Shown: in pieces, positions 44,053 to 53,356 of the stretch
Layout: each line of letters opens with the position of its first letter
Position numbering within the stretch: position 1 is the stretch's first letter
From: JAXDJH01 sp034663635
Lineage (GTDB): Bacteria > Actinomycetota > CADDZG01 > WHSQ01
Assembly (NCBI GenBank): GCA_034663635.1
Contig: JAXDJH010000005.1
Span: 109,774-173,773, forward strand
DNA: 64,000 nt
Direction: 5' to 3'
The notes under the pieces: model-generated
Database searches by the model: none
Told to the model about the DNA's origin: nothing
The model's input: only the letters and a program-made list of their open reading frames with translations
Position numbers and translations under genes: made by a program

Positions 44053-44145
44053 CGCCCGCAACTTACACCTGGTCTTCCAGCTCAACGCTTAGCCGGAACC
44101 GCTCGATTGAAGGAGGTTCAGAGGCCGGCGGAGAACTGATGAGCC

Positions 44146-45687
44146 ATGCGGGCGGGGCGTGGGGCACTGGCGGCTCTGACGATCGTCGCGGTCCTGGCCC
44201 AAGCCGGGCCTGGTGCCGCGGCGCCCAAGGTTCACGGCGATCGCCTGATCCCGGTGGACAAGAAGAGCGTTGAGACTCCGTTCGCGATGTCCGTCGTTGC
44301 GCTGATCGACAGCGGCATCAACCCTTACTCGAGTGCCTTCCGCGATAAATCCGCTCTCGCGTACAAGCATCCCTCCACTTACATCCCCGGCTACCCGAAG
44401 GACGCGATCCGGCTCAACCTCCACCTCGATGTGCCATATGAGGACGCCGTCAAGCTCGACGAGGATGCATGGAAGGGCGTAGTGCGCGGGAAGCTTTACT
44501 GGGTTCCCGGTACGAGGATCATCGGCGCCATCTCTTTCGGGGCAGGCGGAGGCAACTGTCCGGTCGTTGAGACGCCGCCGGCGAACACGCTCCAACAGAG
44601 CTGCCCCGAGCACACCATCCTCGATGATCATGGTCACGGAACCATGACCGCTTCTCGGGCCGGAGGCGCTCCCGCTTCGCTCGCGCCCAACGCGAGGATC
44701 GTCGAGATCGAAGGGCTTGGAGCAAAGGGTGTTAGGTGGGCCGCCGACCAGGGATGGATCGACGTTCAGTCCAACTCGTGGATCAACTTCGTACCTCAGC
44801 CCGTTCCGGGTGCGACCACCGACGCTTTCGCCTATGCATCAGACAAGACGCTCACTCTCGCTGCGTCGGGCAACGGCACCGCGTACATCACGGGTTTCGC
44901 TCCCACTCCTACCTACCTTCTTTCGACCGCTCCGCCGGGAGTGGTTCTGGTGGGCGGGCACGACAACGGGAAGATGACATTGTGGGCGGGCGCGCCGCCA
45001 CACGTGGTCGCGGATGCGTATGCGGGCATGAGCGCGATCCGTGACTCGATCGAACCGATGCGCCCCGATCCGATCGCGTGTTGCACGAGCGCGGCCTCAC
45101 CGTATGCGGCCGGCGGTGCCGCGGCGATCATCACCGAGGCCCGCAATATCCTTGGCGACAGATCGACGGGGATCCACGATGGCATCGTCGCCGAAGGCGC
45201 CGATTGCGCGATCTGGCCGGATGAAGGGCCGCTGGATGACGGCAAGTTGACCCTCGACGAGTTGAAGCAGGTCTATTTCCACACAGCCGAAGCTCATCCC
45301 GCCGAAGGAAAAGATGACGGAGACATCCACTGGGCGGGGGAGCCGCGCGCTCCAGATCATCCAGAGTTGGGACCCGGCGCCAACCCATTCTGCTTCGGAT
45401 GCACGACGACGCCGGTCGCGTGGAAGCAGATACCCGAGGACGGCGACCTGGCTTATCCGCTGATCGGCTACGGAGGCATCAACGAGAACTCGGTGGCTCT
45501 GGCTGCAAAGGTGTTGTCGGGCAAGGAACCCATTCCCGACCGTACGCAAGCTGACGCCCAGTACGATCTCGATCAACAGATCCGGCGGGCCATGTCCGGG
45601 GAAGGCGCGGACACCGAAGTGTCGGCTTTCGAAAACGTCGCCGTGAGCTGCGTCGTGATTGCTGTAGCGGGCAAGCCAAAGCCGTAG
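44146..45687 (+). CDS. Divergent secreted subtilisin-like protease (S8)
   Basis: A 513-residue exported subtilase with signal MRAGRGALAALTIVAVLAQA. The triad is Asp55 (VALIDSGINPYSSAF), His164 (DDHGHGTMTASRAG) and Ser315 (CTSAASPYAAGGAA), with Asn243 (AASGNGTAY). The serine motif departs from the usual GTSMAxP: the residue before Thr is Cys and MA is replaced by AAS. There is hardly any propeptide between the signal and the Asp motif. Several Cys pairs in the C-terminal half (CFGCTTT, CCTS) may form disulfides. It may be an authentic protease or a subtilase-fold protein with altered specificity. Confidence 0.82.
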   Translation: MRAGRGALAALTIVAVLAQAGPGAAAPKVHGDRLIPVDKKSVETPFAMSVVALIDSGINPYSSAFRDKSALAYKHPSTYIPGYPKDAIRLNLHLDVPYEDAVKLDEDAWKGVVRGKLYWVPGTRIIGAISFGAGGGNCPVVETPPANTLQQSCPEHTILDDHGHGTMTASRAGGAPASLAPNARIVEIEGLGAKGVRWAADQGWIDVQSNSWINFVPQPVPGATTDAFAYASDKTLTLAASGNGTAYITGFAPTPTYLLSTAPPGVVLVGGHDNGKMTLWAGAPPHVVADAYAGMSAIRDSIEPMRPDPIACCTSAASPYAAGGAAAIITEARNILGDRSTGIHDGIVAEGADCAIWPDEGPLDDGKLTLDELKQVYFHTAEAHPAEGKDDGDIHWAGEPRAPDHPELGPGANPFCFGCTTTPVAWKQIPEDGDLAYPLIGYGGINENSVALAAKVLSGKEPIPDRTQADAQYDLDQQIRRAMSGEGADTEVSAFENVAVSCVVIAVAGKPKP

Positions 45688-45740
45688 TCGGCAACAGCTG
45701 GGGGGATCGGACACCGCTCCTCGATGGTTAGCTATCGCAC

Positions 45741-46790
45741 ATGGTTCTGATACGGCGGTACGACTTTGTCGTTGTGGGGGCAGGCGTGATGGGCGCCGCG
45801 ACGGCGCGAGCCCTTGTCAAGACCGGCAGAAGCACTCTTCTCATCGAGCAGTTCTCGGTGGGGCACGATCGCGGATCCAGCCACGGTCGGTCTCGCATCT
45901 TCAGGCTCTCGTACCGGGAACAGCGCTACGTCGAGATGGCCAAGGAGGCCTTCGGCCTGTGGAGAGAGATCGAATCGGAAGCTAACGATCAGCTCCTTTT
46001 CAATACCGGTGGTGTGGACATCGGTGAGGGCATCGAACAGAACGTGCAAGCCCTCGAAGCGTCGGGCGTCGACTACAAGCACGTCGAGGGCCGCGTCGCG
46101 AACGAGCGTTTCGAGGCTCTTGCGCTGCCTCCTTATGAAGACGTGCTGATCCAACCCGACGCCTCGATAGTTCTGGCCGACCGTGCCGTCCAAGACCTCG
46201 TGCGGGTTGCCGTTGGGCAGGGACTTGACTTGCAGGAGAGCATCCGGGTGGACGCCATCGATCCGGGAGACGCTTTCGTCGTCCTCCGCGCGGGGAGTGC
46301 GATCATCCAGGCAAAGGCGGTGGTTGTTACGGCGGGCCCGTGGGCGAGAAAGCTGCTCGCGCCGATCGGTATCCATCTTCCCGTCAAACCGACGCGAGAG
46401 TCGGTTGCCTATTTCCGACTTTTGGGCCCGACCCCGCCCGCTGTGGTGGACTGGGGCAGCCCCACCGTCTACGCCTTGTCGAGCCCGGGAGAAGGGCTCA
46501 AGGCAGGCCGGCACATCGCGGGCCCGGTTGCGGACCCGGATGAACCGGGCAGGCCCGACCCGACTTCGATCGACAGGGTTACGACGTGGGTGCAAGAGCG
46601 CTTCCGCAGCGCCGACGCGATGCCACATCGAACGGAGACTTGCTTCTACACGAACACCGCCGACGAGAGCTTCATCCTCGAGCGGCATGGGCGCGTCGTG
46701 GTCGGATCACCGTGCAGCGGACACGGATTCAAGTTCGCTCCGTTGATCGGACAGAGGCTCGCCCGTCTGGCCGAAGAGGTCGGCGTCTAG
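45741..46790 (+). CDS. FAD-dependent amine oxidase, monomeric sarcosine oxidase-like
   Basis: A 349-residue DAO-family flavoenzyme. The N-terminal dinucleotide fold is DFVVVGAGVMGAATARALVK, followed by GSSHGRSRIFRLSY as in sarcosine/N-methyltryptophan oxidases. Near the C-terminus the segment SPCSGHGFKFAP carries Cys325, equivalent to the Cys that holds FAD covalently in monomeric sarcosine oxidase. It oxidises secondary amines, producing an aldehyde, the primary amine and H2O2. The exact amine is uncertain. It is cytoplasmic. It overlaps the convergent M6 protease gene by 4 bases. Confidence 0.87.
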   Translation: MVLIRRYDFVVVGAGVMGAATARALVKTGRSTLLIEQFSVGHDRGSSHGRSRIFRLSYREQRYVEMAKEAFGLWREIESEANDQLLFNTGGVDIGEGIEQNVQALEASGVDYKHVEGRVANERFEALALPPYEDVLIQPDASIVLADRAVQDLVRVAVGQGLDLQESIRVDAIDPGDAFVVLRAGSAIIQAKAVVVTAGPWARKLLAPIGIHLPVKPTRESVAYFRLLGPTPPAVVDWGSPTVYALSSPGEGLKAGRHIAGPVADPDEPGRPDPTSIDRVTTWVQERFRSADAMPHRTETCFYTNTADESFILERHGRVVVGSPCSGHGFKFAPLIGQRLARLAEEVGV

Positions 46791-48661
46791 TGCGCTTCGA
46801 TCACCTTTAGCGAGATGCTCGCTCCGGCCCCCGTCGCCTTGGCGAAAAGGGGCAACTCCGCGCTTTGACCACCGTCGAGGTAGATCAGGTTGTTCAGGAG
46901 GCGCGTCTTGACGGGTCCGGATTTCTTTACCGCGAGCCTGTAGACGCCCGGCGCTGTTCCCGTATTGGTGATCGTGAATACGTTCTTGGTCACGGCTCCG
47001 ACCTTCAGCGATCCTGAAGTCTGCTCGACCGTGGTCTCGCCAGGCGGGACGCCACGAGACAAGCTCGCGACGGCGACGTCATAGACCAGCCATCCATCCA
47101 CGGTCTCCTTCGAAAGGATGAAGAAGGCAAGTCCATTCGCTTCGTCCGCAAACCTGTTAACCGTTCCCTTCGCGGTTCCGGCATGGAAAGTCGCGTCTGC
47201 AAGTTGGCGGTAGTCCCCAACGGTCACCATGAATTTCTCGCCGTCGGCTCGAACGTAGTCAACTTTGTTGATGTCCTTGGGATGCGAATCGATGACCCAG
47301 ATGAACGGGCTCGCGTCTGCGGACTTCGTCTTCGCTATCAAGACGCCATGGTCGGGGGTGAACGAGTCGAACCCTTGTCGGTTCACGACTTCGACGTCGT
47401 AGAAGTCGTAGCCGCCCCCATCGCAAAGTGGCTCGTTCGCGTCGCAAGAAGATGCGTCATCGCCTAGCTGGATCCTCAGTCCGCTGTAGAGATTCGGGTC
47501 GTCTACCGGGGGAGGGGATTCCCTCTGCAGGATCCTGGCGTGCATCACGCCCGAGGCGGTCAGCGATTCTTTCGGAAGGGTCAGAACCTCGTTGGCGGGG
47601 ATGAATCCGAATCGGAGCTTGTTGCGGATCATGTGATGCGATCCCATCGTGCCGCCCTCGGTCGGCGGGATCCGCCACCTGTCCCAGGGGCCGCCGGCGC
47701 CGTTGAAACTTCCGCGACCCATCATGTCCCACGGCCCCGCGTATGCCCTGTCCGGGTTCTCCGCATAAGGGTTGTTGTAGTTGTCGAGCACGCCGAAGAT
47801 GTGCGACAACTCATGCGCATAGGTCGATCCGCCATCGCTTTCGCCCTGAGTGGACAACGCGCCGGGAAGGGCGTGAGACCAGATCTGCTGAGCTGCGAAG
47901 AAGGAGGTCCAGTCGACGTAGCGCGTGTGCGCCCAGTTCCGATGTTCGGGGTCGGCGGGGCCGAACTTGTCCGTGACGAAGTTCGGATCCTTGAACAGTT
48001 TCTGGCCGTAGTTGAGCCAGACGCCTGATTCGTCGTAGCCCGCGTGTAGCAGGAACCGGAATTCGAAGGGACCGCGCTGGTCGGTTGCCGATACAACATC
48101 GGCTGCCGACTTCTGCACGAGTTCCGTGTCGAAGTCGCCGCTGCAGCCCGAGTCATCGGGGCAATCTGATGCATCGCCGAAGTCCGTGACTCCGTACTGG
48201 TACATGGGCCCGTCCATCGTGTACGGCCCGAAGCCCTCCGACTCCACACCGACCAGGCCGTACGAGTTCTCGAGCCAATACTCGTTGACCGTGTGGCCGT
48301 GGTTGTAGAAATCACCGTTCTCGTTATTGAAGAGGTAGTCGAGATAGAACGCGGCGGGATCCTCGACTCCCAGACCCTTCTGCCCGGTCGCGTCGGCCGT
48401 GGTTTCGCTCACCCTGAACTTCTGATCTGGGAAGTCGCCGAGGATCAAAGCGATACGTATCTTCTTGGGGGGCTGAGCCTGCTCGCCCTTGTATCCGATC
48501 CCTGGGATGTTGTTGTAGTCGGACCACTCCATGTTCTCGGGAAGGACCCAAGACTTCTTGTCGATGGGCTTCGGGAATCGCTTCGCCCCGGATGCAGAGC
48601 CGGATGAGACGAGGGCCATCGCCAGCAGCATGAGCGCAACGATCAAGCGCTTCCCGATCAT
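46787..48661 (-). CDS. Secreted M6-type metalloprotease
   Basis: A 624-residue exported enzyme from ATG 48661 (signal MIGKRLIVALMLLAMALVSS). The zinc site is YAHELSHIFGVLDNY (His283, Glu284, His287), matching the immune-inhibitor-A/M6 pattern, with a nearby WDMMGRGSFNG Met-turn. The N-terminal part reads IALILGDFPDQKF. The C-terminal 150 residues look like a beta domain containing TIT-NTGTAPGVYRLAV, probably for substrate or surface binding. Several Cys (DCPDDSGCSGDF, SSCDANEPLCDGG) suggest extracellular disulfides. It is one of at least five exported peptidases in the window. Confidence 0.87.
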   Translation of the reverse strand: MIGKRLIVALMLLAMALVSSGSASGAKRFPKPIDKKSWVLPENMEWSDYNNIPGIGYKGEQAQPPKKIRIALILGDFPDQKFRVSETTADATGQKGLGVEDPAAFYLDYLFNNENGDFYNHGHTVNEYWLENSYGLVGVESEGFGPYTMDGPMYQYGVTDFGDASDCPDDSGCSGDFDTELVQKSAADVVSATDQRGPFEFRFLLHAGYDESGVWLNYGQKLFKDPNFVTDKFGPADPEHRNWAHTRYVDWTSFFAAQQIWSHALPGALSTQGESDGGSTYAHELSHIFGVLDNYNNPYAENPDRAYAGPWDMMGRGSFNGAGGPWDRWRIPPTEGGTMGSHHMIRNKLRFGFIPANEVLTLPKESLTASGVMHARILQRESPPPVDDPNLYSGLRIQLGDDASSCDANEPLCDGGGYDFYDVEVVNRQGFDSFTPDHGVLIAKTKSADASPFIWVIDSHPKDINKVDYVRADGEKFMVTVGDYRQLADATFHAGTAKGTVNRFADEANGLAFFILSKETVDGWLVYDVAVASLSRGVPPGETTVEQTSGSLKVGAVTKNVFTITNTGTAPGVYRLAVKKSGPVKTRLLNNLIYLDGGQSAELPLFAKATGAGASISLKVIEAH

Positions 48662-48711
48662 CGATCCCCGATCTCGCGTTCGAGCCCGCCGCTCGAAGGA
48701 AACACAAACTA

Positions 48712-49677
48712 TCAAGGCTCGGGGGCCAGAACCGCATCGTTTCTACCGAGCTGGAGCATCGCGACGCCGCACAAGATTAGAGAGGCGCCGATGATCTGCC
48801 AGAAGGACAACGTTTGTCCGAGCCAGATCCACGCGATCAGGCCCGCGAACAGAGGCTCCAAGGTCGCCGCGATCACGGCCCTCTGCGACCTCATCCTCTG
48901 GACGGCCCATATATAGAGCAAGAAGGGGATGAGCGTTCCGCCGACCCCTACGAACAGAACCGCCGGCAGGTGGGCCAGCTCGATGAGCTCCGTCGGGACC
49001 CCTCGAGGGATCTGGAACGCTATCCAGAGCAGAGCAGAGACAGCGAAAGACCTCGAGAGCGCTCCGATCGAACCGTAGGCGCCCGCTGCCTTCTCGCTTT
49101 GCAACGTGTAAGTAGCGAACATCACCGCGGCGCCGAGGCCGAACAGCAGCCCAAGTCCGTCGAGGTTCCCGATATCGCCTGCGAGCAGCTCCGATACGAG
49201 GACGACGCCCAGGAATGCCAGCAGGACGGCGCCGACGATGCTGGGCGGCGGGGCCTTGCGACGAGTGATCGACGTCCACAAGACGACGATGGCCGGGCCC
49301 GTGTACTGGAGCACTATCGCGACGGCGACCGCGAGCCGGGCGATGGCCAGGTAGTAGGCGGCGTTTACCAGCGCGATGGCCAGACCGAGGAGCACAACCA
49401 ATCTCACGGGGTGACCGTCCCCGCGCCACCCTCCACGCCAGGCGCCTGGGACGAGCGCCAGTCCCGCCGCCGCGATCACCGCCCTCGCCTCGACGAGCTC
49501 AATGGGCTCCACGCCATCGTCGAAAAGGCTTCTTGCCACGGTCGCGGCGATGGCCCAGAGCAGGGCTGCGGTGGCAACGGCGAGGAGAGGGATAGCGCCG
49601 TCGGAATGCTTCGCCTCGCGCGTTGGTTGTGCCACTTGACCAGGGTAAACGCGGGTTTTTGGAGTGCTCCGGCCCAT
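48712..49677 (-). CDS. EamA/DMT-superfamily transporter
   Basis: A protein of up to 321 residues with about ten transmembrane helices in two EamA halves (PLLAVATAALLWAIAATVAR ... and LGLLFGLGAAVMFATYTLQS ...). The second half ends ILCGVAMLQLGR. DMT exporters move amino acids or other metabolites. The start is uncertain: ATG 49677 lies directly beside the iron box at 49676-49694, while GTG 49635 would leave a leader and trim a non-hydrophobic lead. Divergence from sufD with the box between them raises the possibility of iron control of this gene too. Confidence 0.83.
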   Translation of the reverse strand: MGRSTPKTRVYPGQVAQPTREAKHSDGAIPLLAVATAALLWAIAATVARSLFDDGVEPIELVEARAVIAAAGLALVPGAWRGGWRGDGHPVRLVVLLGLAIALVNAAYYLAIARLAVAVAIVLQYTGPAIVVLWTSITRRKAPPPSIVGAVLLAFLGVVLVSELLAGDIGNLDGLGLLFGLGAAVMFATYTLQSEKAAGAYGSIGALSRSFAVSALLWIAFQIPRGVPTELIELAHLPAVLFVGVGGTLIPFLLYIWAVQRMRSQRAVIAATLEPLFAGLIAWIWLGQTLSFWQIIGASLILCGVAMLQLGRNDAVLAPEP

Positions 49678-49694
49678 GGGTTAGGGCACCCTAA
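49676..49694. promoter_or_regulatory. DtxR/IdeR-like iron box upstream of sufD
   Basis: TTAGGGCACCCTAA (49681-49694) is a perfect TTAGGG-N2-CCCTAA palindrome and, extended to 19 bases, agrees at about 14 positions with the DtxR/IdeR consensus. It shares the TTAGG-N4-CCTAA core with the box at 40035-40053. It lies 49 bases before the sufD start and touches the possible ATG of the divergent transporter gene. Confidence 0.65.
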
Positions 49695-49743
49695 CTGGTA
49701 ACATCGTGAAACCTTTCACAAACCTTTCGAAGCGAAGAGGGAC

Positions 49744-50976
49744 ATGACCGAAAAGCTCACTCGCAGCGCCGTCGAGGCGCTCTCGTCCGAACTCGGCGAG
49801 CCGGGCTGGCTTACCGAGCGAAGGCTCAATTCGTTCGATGTTTTCGAAAAACTCGATTACCCGGATCCGAAGGGCGATGAGTGGCGCTACGTGGACGTTC
49901 GTGGCTTCGACTTCGATCGGTTCGACGCTCCGAAGGCCGGTATGGCCGAGCCCGAGCTGTCCGACGAGCTGGCAGCGAAGGGCGTGGTGTTCGAGAACCT
50001 GCGAACCGCCGTCGACAAGCATCCAGATCTCGTCAAAGAACATTTCTTCACCGACGTCGCGGTCGACGAGCACAAGTTCACCGCTCTCCATGCGGCGTTC
50101 CACTCGGACTCCGTTCTCGTCTACGTTCCGCCGCGCGTCGAGGTCGAGCTTCCGCTCGAGGTGATGCGGCGGGTCGATAGCGGTGGCTCGGTGTTCCCAC
50201 ACACGACGATCGTTGTCGACGAGCAGGCGAGCTTGACCTTCGTCGACCGATTCGGATCTCCGCACTTCGATGATCCGACGCTCTGCTCGAGCGTCGTCGA
50301 AGTCGAAGCTCGTACCGGAGCCATCGTCAACTACATCTCACTGCAGGAATGGGGGAGCGGCGTCCATCACTTCCAGACTCAACGATTCACTGGGGGTCGC
50401 GACTCCACAGTCAGGAGCCTCGCCGTGAATCTTGGATCGACATTCGCTCGCACGCAGGTCGAATCCGTGCTGAAAGGGGAGGGTTCCTTCTCCGAGATGC
50501 TCGGCCTCTACTTCGCGGATGCCGACCAGCACTTCACTCAACGAACATTGCAGAGTCACAACGACCCACACACGACTTCCGATCTGCTCTATAAGGGCGC
50601 GCTGAAGGGACATTCGCGCTCGGAGTACTCAGGACTGATCAAGGTTCTCAAGGGGGCCCAAGGAACCGATGCCTATCAGGCGAATCGGAACCTCGTCCTG
50701 TCCGACGATGCGATGGCGCGCTCGATCCCTCAGCTCGAGATCGAGGCGAACGAGGTCCGCTGCACCCACGGTGCGACGGTGTCACCGGTCGAGGAGGAGC
50801 ACCTCTTCTATCTGATGAGTCGAGGGATCGACCGAGTCACTGCGCAGAAACTCGTCGTCTTCGGATTCTTCCGCGATGTTCTCGATCGGATCCGCGTTCC
50901 GGCCGTCCGCGACGAGCTCTCGGCTGCGATCTCCGCGAAGGTCGAGGGCTCTCAGCGACTCGAGATGACCGTATGA
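49744..50976 (+). CDS. sufD: Fe-S cluster assembly protein SufD
   Basis: A 410-residue SufD, homologous to SufB in its C-terminal half. Key stretches are EPGWLTERRLNSFDVFEKLD, YPDPKGDEWRYVDVRGFDFD, the beta-helix region, LLYKGALKGHSRSEYSGLIK, and the C-terminal IEANEVRCTHGATVSPVEEE and YLMSRGIDRVTAQKLVVFGF. SufD pairs with SufB, and SufC drives the scaffold. The start is ATG 49744 after AAGAGGGAC. The stop overlaps the Rieske gene by 4 bases, so sufD heads an operon of five translationally close genes. Confidence 0.95.
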   Translation: MTEKLTRSAVEALSSELGEPGWLTERRLNSFDVFEKLDYPDPKGDEWRYVDVRGFDFDRFDAPKAGMAEPELSDELAAKGVVFENLRTAVDKHPDLVKEHFFTDVAVDEHKFTALHAAFHSDSVLVYVPPRVEVELPLEVMRRVDSGGSVFPHTTIVVDEQASLTFVDRFGSPHFDDPTLCSSVVEVEARTGAIVNYISLQEWGSGVHHFQTQRFTGGRDSTVRSLAVNLGSTFARTQVESVLKGEGSFSEMLGLYFADADQHFTQRTLQSHNDPHTTSDLLYKGALKGHSRSEYSGLIKVLKGAQGTDAYQANRNLVLSDDAMARSIPQLEIEANEVRCTHGATVSPVEEEHLFYLMSRGIDRVTAQKLVVFGFFRDVLDRIRVPAVRDELSAAISAKVEGSQRLEMTV

Positions 50977-51308
50977 CGACCACCACCAACGACTACAAGC
51001 CGATCGCGAAGCTCGACGAGATCCCCGATTGCGGGATGAAGCAAGTCGTCGTCAACGGCGAGGTGCTAGGCCTCTATCGGGTCGGTAATGAGGTTTTTGC
51101 CATCAGCGATATCTGCACGCATGAGGAGACATACCTCACCGGAGGCGAGTTCGACTGTGAAGAGATGGAGGTCGAATGCCCTCTGCATGGCTCGAAGTTC
51201 GATGTCAGGACGGGGGCCGTTCGCATCCTGCCGGCCACCAAGCCAGTTGCGACCTATCCAGTGAAGATCGAGGGCGATCTGGTTCTTGTCGGCCCTCGTA
51301 ACGAATAA
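50973..51308 (+). CDS. Rieske-type [2Fe-2S] ferredoxin of the suf operon
   Basis: A 111-residue Rieske protein with the ligand set C-x-H ... C-x2-H in DICTHEETYLTGG and VECPLHGSKFDVRTG. It also has the PVKIEGDLVLVG C-terminal strand. It resembles non-heme oxygenase ferredoxins (NirD/BphF type) that sit between sufD and sufC in many Actinomycetota. A likely role is supplying electrons during cluster assembly; this is inference from position. It overlaps sufD by 4 bases, and sufC starts 10 bases after its stop. Confidence 0.9.
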   Translation: MTTTTNDYKPIAKLDEIPDCGMKQVVVNGEVLGLYRVGNEVFAISDICTHEETYLTGGEFDCEEMEVECPLHGSKFDVRTGAVRILPATKPVATYPVKIEGDLVLVGPRNE

Positions 51309-51318
51309 GGGAGTAGAG

Positions 51319-52119
51319 ATGTCCAAGCTTCTTCAGATTGAGGACCTGCACGTAACGGTCGAGGGCAAAGAGATCCTCAAGGGGCTCAACCTCACCCTCG
51401 ACAAGGGCCAGACGCACGCCATCATGGGCCCGAATGGCTCCGGGAAATCGACGCTCGCTTACGTACTCACCGGGCGGCCCGGCTACGAGGTGACCGCCGG
51501 CAAAGTCCTCTACAACGGTGAAAGCATCCTGGACCTCGCTCCCGACGAGCGGGCACGCAAAGGGATCTTCCTCGCGTTCCAGTACCCGACCGAGGTGCCC
51601 GGCGTTTCCGTAGTCAACTTTCTCCGCACCGCTTACAACGCGATCCATCCCGACGAGACGAAGTCGGCGATGGAGTTTCGGCTCTACCTGCAGGAGAAGA
51701 TCGATCTGCTCGAGATCCCGTCGGAGCTAGTGGACCGGTACGTGAACCAGGGCTTCTCCGGTGGGGAGAAGAAGCGAAACGAGATCCTGCAGATGGCCGT
51801 GTTGGGGCCGGAGCTCGCGATCCTCGACGAGACCGATTCCGGGCTGGACATCGACGCTCTCAAGCACGTGTCCGCGGGCGTCAACAAGCTGGCAGGGCCG
51901 GACGTCGGGATCCTTCTGATCACTCACTACCAGCGGCTTCTGAACTACATCCGCCCGGACAGCGTCCACGTGATGATGGCCGGACGGATCGTCGAATCGG
52001 GCGGGTTCGAGCTTGCCGAGCGGCTGGAGGCAGAGGGTTACGAAGGCCTGGCGAAAGCACTCGGCTTGGATGCAGCCGCGATCGCCGAAGTGGAGCGGGC
52101 GGAGAAGGCTAAGGTTTAG
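51319..52119 (+). CDS. sufC: Fe-S cluster assembly ATPase SufC
   Basis: A 266-residue ABC-type ATPase from ATG 51319, preceded by AAGGGAGTAGAG. It has Walker A GPNGSGKSTLAYVLTG, the SufC-specific GIFLAFQYPTEVPGVSVVNF, signature FSGGEKKRNEILQM, Walker B LAILDETDSGLDIDALKHVS and H-loop ITHYQRLLNYI. SufC binds SufB and SufD, and its ATP hydrolysis drives scaffold rearrangement. It has no membrane partner, consistent with its cytoplasmic role. Confidence 0.96.
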   Translation: MSKLLQIEDLHVTVEGKEILKGLNLTLDKGQTHAIMGPNGSGKSTLAYVLTGRPGYEVTAGKVLYNGESILDLAPDERARKGIFLAFQYPTEVPGVSVVNFLRTAYNAIHPDETKSAMEFRLYLQEKIDLLEIPSELVDRYVNQGFSGGEKKRNEILQMAVLGPELAILDETDSGLDIDALKHVSAGVNKLAGPDVGILLITHYQRLLNYIRPDSVHVMMAGRIVESGGFELAERLEAEGYEGLAKALGLDAAAIAEVERAEKAKV

Positions 52120-52132
52120 GAGTGATTCGCCG

Positions 52133-53356
52133 ATGACGTTGGATCCGCTTGTAGTACGCAAAGACTTCCCGATCTTCGAGACGGAATCGCACGGGAAACC
52201 GCTCGTCTATCTCGATTCCGCGGCGACATCGCAGAAGCCTCGCCAGGTCATCGACAGGATCGTTCACTTCTACGAGGCTGAGAACGCAAACGTTCACCGA
52301 GGCGTGTACGAGCTCTCCGAGATCGCCACCGCGGCCTACGAAGGCGCCCGCGAAGCGGCCGGTCGCTACATCGGCGCTCGCAACTCACGCTCGATCATCT
52401 TCACGCGCGGAACCACCGAGTCGATCAACCTCGTGCGCTACACCTGGGCGAAAGAAAACGTCAAAGAGGGCGACGAGATCCTCGTTACCGAGATGGAGCA
52501 TCACTCGAACCTCATCCCGTGGCAGATGCATATCGCCGACTCTGGAGCGGTTCTCAAGCACCTTCCGATCGGAGACGACCACAAGCTCCGGATGGACCTG
52601 CTGGGCGAGTACATCACCGACCGAACCAAGCTGGTTGCGCTGCCGCTGATGAGCAATGTGCTCGGCACGATCAACCCGGTTCGCGAAGTCGCCGATGCTG
52701 CGCACGCGGTTGGCGCTCGCGTGCTGGTGGACGCGGCCCAGGCCGCGCCCCACATCGTTTTCGACGTGAACGAGCTAGATGCCGACTTCCTCGCTTATTC
52801 GAGCCACAAGATGTGCGGTCCCACTGGGGCCGGCGTCCTGTACGGCAGGGAGGATCTGCTCGAAGCCATGCCTCCGTTCCACGGTGGCGGCGAGATGATC
52901 CGCGAGGTCTGGGCCGACCGCGCGACCTATAACGAGATCCCTTACAAGTTCGAAGCCGGGACTATGAACATCGCTCAGGCGGTGGGCATGGGTGCCGCTA
53001 TCGAATACCTCGAGGCTCTGGGTCGCGATGCGATCCGGGAACACGAGATCGAACTGACCACTTATGCCCTGGAGCGGATCGGTGCGGCCGGCGCGACGAT
53101 CTACGGACCCAAGGACGTCAACGAGCGCGGCGGGGTCGTTTCGTTCAACCTCGATGAGGTCCACCCCCACGACATGGCGACGATCGTCGACCAGGAGGGC
53201 GTCTGCATCCGGGCGGGCCATCACTGTGCTCAGCCGCTTATGCGTAAGCTGGGAGTGGCCGCGACCGCGAGGGCCAGCTTCTACATCTACAACACGAAAG
53301 AGGACGTCGACGCTTTGATCGACGCTCTCGAGAAGTCGAAGGAGTGGTTCATCTGA
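52133..53356 (+). CDS. sufS: Cysteine desulfurase SufS
   Basis: A 407-residue class V PLP enzyme from ATG 52133. Conserved parts are LVYLDSAATSQKPRQVIDRI, TEMEHHSNLIPWQ, VLVDAAQAAPH, the PLP Lys226 in AYSSHKMCGPTG, and the active Cys365 in RAGHHCAQPLM. SufS converts cysteine to alanine and passes the persulfide to SufU. It ends 13 bases into the sufU frame, so the two are coupled. It is a likely sulfur donor for ThiI as well, since no second desulfurase appears in the window. Confidence 0.95.
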   Translation: MTLDPLVVRKDFPIFETESHGKPLVYLDSAATSQKPRQVIDRIVHFYEAENANVHRGVYELSEIATAAYEGAREAAGRYIGARNSRSIIFTRGTTESINLVRYTWAKENVKEGDEILVTEMEHHSNLIPWQMHIADSGAVLKHLPIGDDHKLRMDLLGEYITDRTKLVALPLMSNVLGTINPVREVADAAHAVGARVLVDAAQAAPHIVFDVNELDADFLAYSSHKMCGPTGAGVLYGREDLLEAMPPFHGGGEMIREVWADRATYNEIPYKFEAGTMNIAQAVGMGAAIEYLEALGRDAIREHEIELTTYALERIGAAGATIYGPKDVNERGGVVSFNLDEVHPHDMATIVDQEGVCIRAGHHCAQPLMRKLGVAATARASFYIYNTKEDVDALIDALEKSKEWFI

